Source: Heligmosomoides polygyrus polygyrus
Lineage: Eukaryota > Nematoda > Chromadorea > Rhabditida > Heligmosomidae
Length of the DNA stretch: 64,000 bases
Direction of reading: 5' to 3'
Assembly (NCBI GenBank): GCA_947396885.1
Contig: OX377201.1
Coordinates: forward strand, 21,925,923 to 21,989,922
Shown: in pieces, positions 32,501 to 44,500 of the stretch
Position numbering within the stretch: the first letter of the stretch is position 1
How the letters are laid out: every line of letters starts with the position of its first letter
The notes under the pieces: model-generated
Seen by the model: the letters and a program-made list of their open reading frames with translations, nothing else
What the model was told of the DNA's origin: nothing
Database searches by the model: none
Made by a program: the position numbers and the translations under genes

Positions 32501-35500
32501 GGAGACAGGCTGCGAAGTCGTAGTGACGCAGTGATTGGAGTGAAGCTGCAGATCCCGTGACTCGTGAGGTCGAAATCGCAGCGCGCAAGGCTCTGGAGGG
32601 ATTCTGTAGATTGCGTTCAAGAACCCCGCAATCAATGGAAAGGAGAAACGGGGTGGCCGTAACCCAGGAGTCCATTTGTCCACGTCTGTGGGCTTGACCC
32701 CGGGGGACGCCAGCCAGAAGGTCGCTAAGGGATTGAACCGAAGGGAGAACCTCATTCGCCCATACTTGTCTCCATTCGAAGGGTGATACAACAGCCTTTC
32801 GGCTGTTTACATAACGTCAGTTGGGCTATCTTCCTCACGGTTCTTCTCTTTCCCGTTTAACTTCTGAGATGGCTGAAGCTTGAAATGACTCTTGGAAGGG
32901 TAATTTCTCTAACTCCCTTGTCTTTTCCAGGCTCTGAAGAAGGCGGTTACGCCGAAACGTAGGCGAATAAAGGTTCGATATCAATCTTGGCACGACAGCT
33001 CTACGACTACCTTCCACCCCGTTCTAACCAGGAGACTATCCCAATGGGGTAGGTCGGAATGGCCCAAGTATTGTATATGGGCAGAATCGCTTCTCTCTGG
33101 GAAACAAAAAATACGAATATCTCGACCCCAAAATACAACTTTGCGCAGAGTTAGGGACAATAGAAGTTGGGTCGCTGGTGGAGTTAACCCGGTGCCTGCA
33201 CGCAGAGTGCGAGCTCAAGTTGGCTGGAAATAGCGATTATGGGAATTACGCCACCCCTCTACACACTGCGCCACCATCGCTCGCCCATCATAGCTGTTTC
33301 CAGCCAACTTGAGCCCGCCTGCCGCCAGCAGGAACAGGGCTAGCGCCGCCAACTGCCCCACTTCCGTCGTCCCCAACTCTGTAGAGTTGTATTTGGGTCG
33401 AGATACTTGCATTTTGTTGTTTCCCAGAGAGAGGCGATTCTGTTCATCTACAACACTTCGGCCGTTCAGACCTACCGTTGAGATAGTTTCCTAGTAAGGC
33501 ATGCCGAGATTCAAGGACAGTCGCACATGGAATATATGTTTAGTCTTCGGAGGTTCGAGAACCATGTGCTAAAAGTGTGTGAGTGCGGTTTGGTCACATA
33601 GTTGTTGAATACGTGGAGAGTCCAAATAGGGATAAGGCAAAGGAAGGGGAGTGCAACCCCGTGATTCAGCGCCCGCCCACCGTCTTGCACGGCGACAGGC
33701 GGCAGCTACGTAGCATGGCCTTGAATTAGCAGATGACTTCCAAGTTCGCATGAGGGAATCCGTTGGCAGCTTGACTTTTGAGAGCGACTGTTGCGAGACA
33801 ATGCGTGTTAATCAGGGTCACACGCGACATGCGCCAGTCTGCAGTGCTGGCACATATCAGGTTAACAAGGACAGCGAGGACTCTTCTTCGCATTAGAAAA
33901 GCCATTTATATCACGGCCATTAGGAATCTTTGAAGAGCTGCCAAATGCATGACGTCTTTCACGTCCTTGCCAAATAAGTGTTCAAATTCCCCCTTGTAGA
34001 AGTAGAATGTGGGGTGCTCCTAAAAATAATTAATTAATTACTTTTATCCTTTACCTATTGGATGTGTTTTGACAGATATAGTGCATATAGCACCTTTCTG
34101 GAGTAGCCTAGCTTAGGTTAACGATTTTTTTACTTCCTGCAACTGTGTCAAATCCCACTTGGATTTGCCCCTTTTTATGTCTCTCACCACCTTAAAGTAA
34201 CATCGCCGTTTGCGGCCTACGTTTACAGCTCGCTTTTTAACGGTCTTTTTGTGGTTGTTGTGAAAGAGGCGCCTCTGCTAATTCTTTTATTATATTGCAC
34301 TAGTTTCCTACATCTGTCTGTTCTTCTGCACGTGATTTTTTTCCGTTTCTGTTTCTGCACTGTAACTTCAGCACGTAATTATGACAGAAATAATTAAGGA
34401 AATATACAAATTGCACGTCAAATTAGACACGTTTAGAATAACTCTTTTCAAGGCAAACTCTACTGTACACTTTTGAAAACATATTGACCTTTAAAATGAA
34501 AGCCGTCAATTTCCAAATCGAACGGGACACTTTACAAATCGAATTTTCAACAAAAAACCTCTCTCTTTTTAAGTCATTGGTCACAAAGCTTGTGAATGAA
34601 TCATCTGCTTAAACAAGCCAATTAAGTGTTTCAAAACTGTGTTGAGTTTGTAATTTACCCATTACATTGTTCTGCATTAGTTAGCCCTACTCCTGTTTCT
34701 TCTGTTCTCCTGTTTTTTATTCTTCTGTTTTCATTAGTTGGTGCGCGCTCTGCCCATACCTAATCAAATCAAATCGAATCAAACTGTATAACCTTCACGT
34801 CAAGGTAGAGACACTCTTCTAAGCGAGTCTGCCTTTTTAAAATTAAGCTAAACATCTTCCAAACGATTTAGAACGATTTTTTCCTGAAATTTTTAGTTTC
34901 TCTGCGCAGTTGGAAATTTTATAAAAACATTCTTGAGGAAACCTTGTGCTTTAAAACACATTTTAAAGCAAGGTGCGGCAGCGATTTTTAACGAGTTAAA
35001 AATAGGTTGCGCCATGCACTTCTCTATCTCGTTGCGATTTTAATTTGATCGATAGTGAAAATGCTGCTTACTTGCTGCGAAGTCAAAATGTGTCTGTTTT
35101 CTACAAATATTTCCGTTGTGGGTGCGTGCAGCGCAGTCGGGGAAGACACCGGTAGTCGCATACACCCGACACAAGGCTCTTGGTTCGAATTTCCCGCCCT
35201 GGCCAATCAAGCCTTCTATCCCTTCGTGGTGGTGAATTGGTACCAGACTTGTCTGGGTAGGATAAAGCGCTGATTTGTTTACCTGCTTACCACCGCAAGT
35301 CATTGTATGGCCAACTACACATTCAAATAGCGCCCACGACGTTCGGTACGAATAGAATGCGTTTCGCTTCGCAAAGAAGATTGTGCAACGCGGTTTATTA
35401 TTATTGTTCATTATTTTTGCTGTACAATTGACAAGTGTGCAGCTCAGCGCAAACATAATTTTTGCTACCAATGAAACGAAAATCATGAGGTCCTGGACAA

Positions 35501-38500
35501 GTGCATGGCGCAATCTCTTTTTAGCATTGGAGAATTCTTGCGTTACTTCATTCATATTGAAATAATTTTTCAACCAGTAGTTTAGTTCGAGAAGTAAAGC
35601 ATTATGAAATTTCAAACGGTGTGCTCACTTATTGGGATAGGGAATTAAAAAATTGCAAAGAAAGTCATTTTAAAAGGAAGGTTTCGTTGGACGAAAAGTT
35701 ATTCTAACCTTTTTTAGTAGTCACTAATTTACCTCGAAAGGTTCTCCTTTCAAATTGGGGGGATATTCTCTCTTATTTCAGAAGCGTCGAAGTCGCTTAG
35801 AAAAGTGTCGAATTTGGTTTGAAAGGTGTCCAGTTTTATCAGAAAATGGTATATATTAGGAGCGAGGGGCAGTTTATGTGTAGGAGGTTTCCATATTGCA
35901 GCAGATAAAAAATAAATCAAAATATAAATAAATAAATAAATCAAAGCTTAATCAGCACATAGACCTGCTTTGACCAGGTGCTTTCCAGAGTTGCAGCCCT
36001 CACGCTTGCCGCTGGTGTGCTGCCGCTCATGGCTCTGGTGAGCGCCTTGGCATCGTGCTCATTCCTGGGACTTCACACGAATTCCATCAGTGTTGTTGCT
36101 CTAGCCTTAGCGTATGCTATCGGTGAGTTCGGAAGCCAAAAAGCTATGTAACTCTTTGAGATGCGTGATCGAGTTTACTGATAGAGTTTTCGTTTTGAGC
36201 GTCCATTTTTATATGTAATCAATCGTTGTTCTTGTCATAAAATAACATTTTATGGGTTTAGTTAACCACTTTCAATAACTACAATACGATCATGAGTTCA
36301 GGAATTGATGGAGCTCTAATTCTCTACAACACTTGGATTGCCGATACAAGGCGAAGCAGCCAAGTTGAACAGATGGCAAAGGTAAGCCACCACCAGTCTT
36401 TCCTATTTCTCAGTGCACTACTGCTCACAGTTAAATTTCAAACGCTCATTGGTTCAAGCCAACTGCCTCACAAAATGTTCACTTTCCAATGTCGCTACTA
36501 AATTAGCATCCTACAATATATAATCGGCCAATGTCACGTGTCCCTCACGAGGAGGAAGGACTAGAGCCAGAAGATACCTATGAAAGTGCGGCGTATGCCA
36601 GCCGGGCTTTCTTTGAGCTTAACTATGGGCAATTGCTGACGAGCTATATCCTTGGCGGCTGATCGTCCAAGTTTGCGAGATATTCAAGGGGCAACACGTC
36701 CGGGCATGAATGGGGAGCGAGTGCAGAGGGATTCAGGAGGCGTACCCTAGCCGTCGTTCGGCGTGCGTCTGGATTCAGAAGACGTGCCGAAGACGTCGTC
36801 CAATTTGCGTAGGGATTCAAAAGACGTGCTGAAGACGTCGTCTAACGTGCGTAGGTATTCTGAATACCTCCGCTAGACGTCGTGAGTCAAGATTCAGAAG
36901 ACCTGCGCTAGACGTCGTCCGATGTGCGTAGGGATTCAGAAGACGTGCTGAGGACGTCGTCCAACGTGCGTAGGAATTCCGAGTAAGGGCAACCAATAGG
37001 AGATGACCAACAAAGGGGACCATTAGAGGGGGGGGGGGGAGAGCAGCATTTTCCCTCAACATCGTTCAATGTGTGTCGGATTTCTCAAGACGGCTTACAG
37101 AAGTCGTGGCACGTATGTCAGAGTGCAGAAGGAGTGTCATAGACGTCGTGGCAACGTAGTGACACGTTAATCGGTACTCAGTGTCATATGCGCGTGCTTG
37201 ATTCTCACTCCGTTTCTTTGCCGGCACAAGTATTTCGGGAGGAGGAGGGTGAAACACGTAGAGAACGAGCGCTTCAGAGAATAAATCGCGTGCATGTGAT
37301 GGAGGGTGGATGGGCTTCATATGCGCAGTGAAAATTCTGCCCTACCATATCCCACGGCACTATTCAAGGAGTAAAACCAGTTTTTTTTTACTGTAAGAAG
37401 ACCTAAAAAGAAAGGAGGAAGATTGGGCCCCAACCAGATGGGATGGGGTTGTTCTGTTCTCGGGGTTTGGGGGCGAAGCCCCTAACCAGACGTTTAGCGG
37501 CCCCTAGGCCCCTAGGCCGCTGAACGTCTGGTATTAGATAATCCATTAATTCTAGTTGGAGTGGGACACCTCACTCTGTCACTTCGAAAACGGCGGCAAA
37601 TTTGAAATTGAACTATTTTTAAAAATCTATGCGCTGAACTAGCTAAGCAGCTAATTAACTAGATCTTTCTTTGAAATTTCCAAGTTGGAATAGGTCACAA
37701 TGTTTCAGTTTGTTTCGTTTTCGTGCGACGCCCTCTCCTCTGACAAGGATAGGTCATCCGGACTTCTCCTCGTACTGTCGCTCTATCCCTTCACCGCTCT
37801 GTCCATGAGATAATGGTGACAGTAAGGTGTAGAACACTCTCTTTGAATTAAAGTACAAAGAAATCCTTAGCGTTGTTCTCCGGATTACGTATGCTCAGAA
37901 GTTTTCGAAAAAATTCATAACGCTGAAAACCACATTTGGCAGAAATTGTTACTCAAACACAGAGAAGCCAAAACAGCAGAAAACAAACATTCTTAAAATT
38001 TTTACCACAGGCAGACGATACACAAACTTTAAAGATGCATTCATTTTGAAACATACGCACTGTATACCTGGAAACGAGTTGTTGACTTATTATCATAGAA
38101 GATATAGCAACTCCCACGACGGCGCACTGTTCCTCAGCTCCCTATTATAAACCTTCTATATGTCAGCTAAAAATTGTAGGCATGCAAGATGCTACGGAAA
38201 ATATGCGCATTGCTCTTAAAAGTTCGATGCGAAACAGAGAGATCTAAACATCTGAATAGTTTATAGATGGCATATGGGTTTGCTCACAACGTTCAGATTG
38301 GTGAACAAACCGACTTGAAGGGCATCTGGTTACGTTGCCCTGTCGTCGAATTCCTGTTGCATGACGCGACAGTTTTCTAGTACTGTGTTGAATATCATTT
38401 TAAGTTGCTCACTCTGCCAGAAGCCTTGGGCTATCCACGAAATTGTATCCACTTGTTGTCTTTTGTCTTGACGCCGCTTTCTTGCAATCTTCAGGAAATG

Positions 38501-41500
38501 TCTAGGCTTCCCGCACTTTCTTGCGGTGTTGTTGTCAACAGCACATACACCCTTATCTAAATGGATTTCTTATTACACGGGAGTTCGTTATTGTAATTCA
38601 TCGTAATAGGTCCACGTTACCCTTTTCTCTGGGCATTTCGCTTCATCTAACGCACAGTTGTAGCTACAGTCCTCCACCTTTCGATCTCTTGAGCGAGATG
38701 AGCAAAAATTTGGAATGACTCAGGTCATGTGGTTGGTTGCGACACGAGTTCACTGGCACGCACCGTGGACAAGTCAGTCTCTGGATCTGTCATCTGATCC
38801 GGGTTTGCTGCTCGCGTGAGCTATCGAGCTGCGCGCGCACAGCACTCAGAAACAGAAGTCGAGTCCGAAGGAGGATGGCTATTTTTGCCGACAGCTCCTG
38901 CTCTGTGGTTGGACTTTTTGGGTTGGTGTTATATGTCATTCGAAAGAAAATGTCTTGCTCTATGAGAGTTTATGTCGCGTTTATTGATTTCTATTGAATG
39001 TCAACAAAATGCCAAAAAGAGAAAAACCGTCTTCACCAACAACTCCTTCTCCTTCTTCAGTTGTTGATATTCGACAGAAATCAGCGTGAGCCAATAAACG
39101 CGACACAAATTCTCACTGAGCAAGACATCCTCTTCCAAACGACATATAACACCAAGCAAAAAAGTCCAACCACAGAACCGGAGTTTTGGTAAAAATTCGG
39201 ACGGAAAAGTCGGAATTCCCAATCTGATGGACTAAAAATCAATAAAGGGCAGATGAGAAAATGGGACCAACACATATTCTTGTAGTACAGAACATTGTCT
39301 TCCAAACGCTATAAAAACTGCGCAAAAATTACAAACCTAAGCGGAGAGAACAAGTGCGCAAATGACTACTTTTGCACTTTTTCACTTTTCACTTCAACGA
39401 CCTAAAAATTGACAAAATTCATGATGAAAAAAGAAATGGAACACAATTCTGATAGAGCAAATCATTCTCTTTCGAAAGCTATGCAGCGCTATGCAAGAGA
39501 CCGGCGGCGAAATCTGCAGTGAATCGTTGAAGAAACGGCGAAGACTTATGGAACAACCTAATAGTTGAGCATATCATCTGTTAGCCGAATTCTACCGTAT
39601 TTTATTGTGAAGGATGTTTCAAACATTGTAGAACCTTTTACTTCGGGGTGGTTGAGATTCTTAACCTACGGAAGTGTATCCCTGCTATTACGACTCCTGT
39701 TCCTCACCAGGGATGAGCTAGCATTACATAATGTTGAGACGTTCCTCGTGGAACGTCATGCTTCCTCGCAGATGGCGACAATCGTTTCTGCTATTTGTTA
39801 GAGGCGTTGATCTGAGCATGCTTCGTTCTTAGGATAACAGTCCTTCTATCACCAGCGCTAGCCATTAGCCGATTCTACCTATTGTTGGCTGCGGAAACCG
39901 ATGCAAGCGAGGCTTCAACGTCAAGAACGTTTGTGCTAGAGAAGCGGAAGGCACTACCGAAATAATCATCCTGTGTGTTAACCTCACCAGCCTTCATAAG
40001 TCTTCAAATCCGTTTATTGACGACCAGCAGCCTGAAATTCCGCCGTGTTTATAAGCGTTGAGCTATCGAGGACCAAAGGTGTTCCTTTGGGTAATACCCC
40101 ATTTCTTGTGATAGATCGGCAACCCCTTTTCGTTGAGCATTTGAGCGGACGACTTGCCTAGCTTAGCAGTCACTGCAGCAATAGAATACCATATCTGTAG
40201 TGCACAGATATTTACTGCACGAGGTCATGAACTTGCGGCCTCAGCCGGGCTAGCTCTTGCTGCAGCCCTTGCATCATGATGTATAGTTCCCGATGATTCA
40301 ATGATACAGGATATCTCTAAATCGATGGTGACTGAAACAATCGATTTCTGGACGAAGAAGCTCCTATGGGTCGAGGTGGTAGAGAGACTTAATGCCGTGC
40401 CTTCCCGACGTGCGGCATCCTAAGATGCCCACTGGTGCACTCCCCCAATGTCTGATGCGGAATAAACGATCGTGTAGAGAGGCAACTAGAATTGAAACCC
40501 AAATGATCTTTCTATATTTCTATAGATGGTTTGAGGTACAAAAAATTATCCAGCTAAGCCGCCTCCTGGCATGCGCAATTTTCGCAAACGTAAGATTCAC
40601 TTCGTCTGTACTTCAGTGCCAACGACATCCTCTGGTTTCTTCCTCTAGAGTGAAAATAACGTCATCTGTCATCTCTCCTCTTGTTTCTCCATTCGTCACT
40701 GTCTCGTGCCAGAGTGCTCCAGTGGATCTTCCTCGTTCGTGAGATTCAGGGCCTATCATGAAGAAGTCCGACCAACGCGTTGATGGGCGTCCTGGTGTTC
40801 TCTTCACCTTCCGCGGAATCCAGTCGCTGACAGCTCTTGTCCAAAAAGTGTCCGCAAAACGCATTACGTGGACGGCCCACCTCATTTTCAGCAACCTGGT
40901 ACATGTGACGGCGTCTCTAATCTTCGAACGTCGTCGAAGCTCGGAACTCTTGAGGCCTTCTCTCTTTTGCATGAGTCGTGTGTGTCACTCCGCACATCGT
41001 CCTCTTGATTCTTCGCTGAGCGACTCTGCTCTCCTGTTCATCCTGCTGTTTTGTTGGCCCAAATTTCTAAAGCTTAAGAACGAGCAGTGGAGTGGAATAG
41101 GTGAGCACGGAGCCGGACGTTCTTTGTCTTCTTTGCGACTTCTTCGACGCGCTTGAAAGCCCCCTCCCCCCCCCCCCCAGCCGCTCGCTACCTTCTGCCC
41201 AGCTCCGGCACTAGGTCGCCAGCCATGTTGGCTTGACGATCTATAATAGATACGATAGCTGGAACGCTCGGAGGTGTTCGTTCCATTGAACATGAGTGTG
41301 CCATCAATGATCTTCAGGACAGAACGGTAAGTGGCCACCCTCTTTAGCATGATTTAGATGTACGTAGCTTGAGCATTCAGTGACAACAGTTTCACCTTTT
41401 TTGCCATCAGTTGCCATCAGTTGCCAGATTCATCAATAATCAACATTAAACCTATGGGTATGCGGGGTATGCGGGGTAGAAATAAGATAAGAGCCAGGTA

Positions 41501-44500
41501 GAGATAAGGTAAGAGTCAGAGACGCAGGCTTCACCGTGACGCATCTATCCCTATCTCTACCCTCTATACCCAAGGGTTAGTCGTTGACGAATCCGGCCCC
41601 AGATGGGACATCAGGAACTTGTCCTCTCCTCACAAGCATTTTCTTCGTAGAAATTAGCAAAAATGAAACAGAAAATAGGTTTGTGAAAATATAAAATATA
41701 ATATAGTTATGTATAACAAAAAACAGCAATAGCATAAAGTCGTTTGCAAAAAATTAGAGATAAGTTAGCCTCCTGGAATCTTTTCGAAGCTTCTACGTTC
41801 CTCTATGTATATAGAAGGATGGTAATCTGAAGATACAGCTTGAATATTTGTCGGAAATGTGTAAGAGATATCCATAGTAACCCCAAATGAAAGGTCGTTA
41901 AATTCATCCGTAAAAAGTAGCAGAATTCGGATTGGAAAGTTTTGTTTTATTTTGCTTACTGGTCAGATACGTCACTTTCACATTTTATGAGGTTTCTTCC
42001 TCTCTCTTCTTAAATTTTATGAGGCAGTCCTTTAGAGCAGGAATCTCACAAGAGGATGTGAAAAATGTATTGCGATAGTTTTTGAGCTCTAACTGCATTC
42101 CGATAATTCTTTTTGTTTTGTGACAAAGTTTCCTCATGCCTTTGTGTTTGAGTATTTCATCTCAAAACAGTCCATGTTAGGAGAGTGTAGTAGAACGATC
42201 TACACTGGCACCCAATTTTTTAGAGAGTCTCTTCACCTAGACACTTGGTCGAGGATCCCAGAACAAGCTCATCCTAATCTTTCAGGTGTTCTCCTCCTGT
42301 GTTCCGTCGTTAACCGCAATCTCCTCCGTAGCTATCGGCTTGCTCGCCGGTGGTCTCTTTCCAGTCGAAGAATTCGCTGGTCTTTCTTCCTACTTGGGTT
42401 TTACCGTTCTTTTTGTCTATGCTTATCAAGTGAGTTAGAGCGTCGACAAAACCTTCCTATACGAATATTCCCTTCGTTGGGCATTTTCAGATTTGTTTCT
42501 TCACTTCGGTGATGGCATGGTGCTGTCCCATTGAGACACATCGTCAGTTGCCTCAGGAAGCGTCGAAGCCTCCGAGGATGCCTCCCAAGCCCGTATTTGA
42601 CGCGCTGCTGGGTAAGCATAGATCATTGCTTTTCGCTGAAGATGTTGGCGTTGCCTGAACGTAGCCCACAAGGTATAAAGGACAAAGGACGGCGTTATTC
42701 AATCTCTCTTGGGGTGCGCCACGAATTCTAATTCTACCGGATGTAGTGGAGACGATTTGAATGCTGTCGGCGAAGCGACCTAAGTTATTGTTGACCGCGC
42801 GGAGAGCAAAGTTCTGGAAAAGGACCGAGCTACCTTTACCGCCTGTGGTGCAGAGGATGGACATGGAAGCCGAACACGAAGAAGAGGCGGTTTAGAGGAG
42901 AACAGAGTGGACGTAGGATGCGGCAGCAACACATGTAGAGACGGTTTTGAGGAATCCATCAATATTGCAGTCTTTTCATGGCTTCTGAGTAAAGCCCTGA
43001 ACATTGTTTAATGCGCATTTGGCCTATACAATGACTTGCGGTGGCCAGCCGATGAACACGTCAGCGCTTTGTCATTCCCAGGCAAGTCTGGCACAACGTC
43101 ACCGACCCTGGAGGGACCTGAAGAGAGGGAAGGCTTCGTTGGCCTGGGCGGAAAATCCGAACCAGGAACCGGGTATCGGGTGCACGCGACAGCCGACACC
43201 CCTTCCGACTGCGCTACATGCGCCCTTATCACGTCAAAACATCGCGCGCCCGTTAGAGCGTAGCCCTATGTTTTAAAACTAAACAATTACTATACAGCTA
43301 ATCCTGTCTGGACGTGGAGTGCATAGTGTAGTCGTATGAGGCGCCGAATGGTGCGTTCACTCCTAACCGAGTTTCTGGGTTCGAGTTCTGCCTAGACACA
43401 CCAAGCCTACAACTCTTCTGGGGTGGTTAAGTAGCTGCCATACTTCTCTGGTAAGGATAGAGCTTTGACCTCTCCGTCGCTGGCCACACAAAGACAGCAT
43501 AGACGAAACGCGCACAGTTAAATTCAAGATATCCTAAAGTGCAGTGCGTGGTCTAGTCTAAACAGTAATTGATTAACGTCGTCCTTCATTGTTTTTATCA
43601 TTTAAAGATACCAAATCGCCTATTCATTTGTAAAGCAGGAAATATTCAAGAGAGCTGAAACATTTTCGACACCAGACGGTAAAAACTTTTGAAATGACCT
43701 GTATTTAGGAACGATGACGAAAATTCTACGGCCGTCCTGATCTAAATATTTGGAAAAATCGTGAATTTACTAAGTGTCTATACCGTTTTCACATCAAAAT
43801 GGTCATTCCCGGTGTTCCTGCCCGGTTAGCATGTGACGCTGTTTCAAGTCCCGCCTGGCGCTAGAGTTTTATCGTAATAAAACATCGTTGTGAGTGTCTA
43901 CAATATCACAGACGGATCTCATCCCAGTGCCAGCCACTTTGGGCTTAAGAAAATTAATTAAACTGGGCATTCTTCTGCGCAAGCTTCTACGTTTTCGAAA
44001 TCAAACTGTGCGTCTTGGAAATTAAAGCGAGACTCTTTTAGATTAAACCATTCTACAAAGTTAAAAATACATTTTTGCCTAAAGGAAAATTTAGTAAAAT
44101 TTTCTTTAAAACTTTTAAAATTTACCTGCTCAGAACGTGAACACACTGTGTGAAAGTTCATAGTAGTCTTTGTTTTTAAGAAATATATTGGAACCAGAAT
44201 TTTTCCTGGGCGCAGCAAAGCGGAATGTTTTATTCTCAAAGGGAGATGGCACCAAGCACACTTCCAGAACATTGCGATTTTCACCCGATTCATAGTAAAA
44301 ATTCTGGTTGCGTGGAGCTAAGCACTTATTACTAGGGGGGGGGGGGCAAAAGTAATGAGACACCCCGTGCCGTGTCCTTATATCTCGTGGCTGGAGTCTG
44401 GTTTCGTGCTTGTTGTATTTGTATGTTTGTATGCTACTTACTGAAGCCCATCTGAAAAGTTACCACTTCCGCCCTTTCCAGAAGCATGCCAAAAACCCCA

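Larger units (their letters stand above)
30058..33496 (-). mobile_element. Penelope-like element remnant with inverted duplicate of its 3' end
   Basis: Minus-strand coding for GIY-YIG endonuclease pieces (32490-31826 and 31029-30796). The 30058-31030 region is repeated in opposite orientation at about 32510-33496: for example 'cagccgaaaggctgtt' at 30719-30734 on + and its complement at 32789-32804. The GIY-YIG domain attached to an RT is the hallmark of Penelope-like elements, many of which carry an inverted terminal copy. The RT domain itself is not present. Confidence 0.75.
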
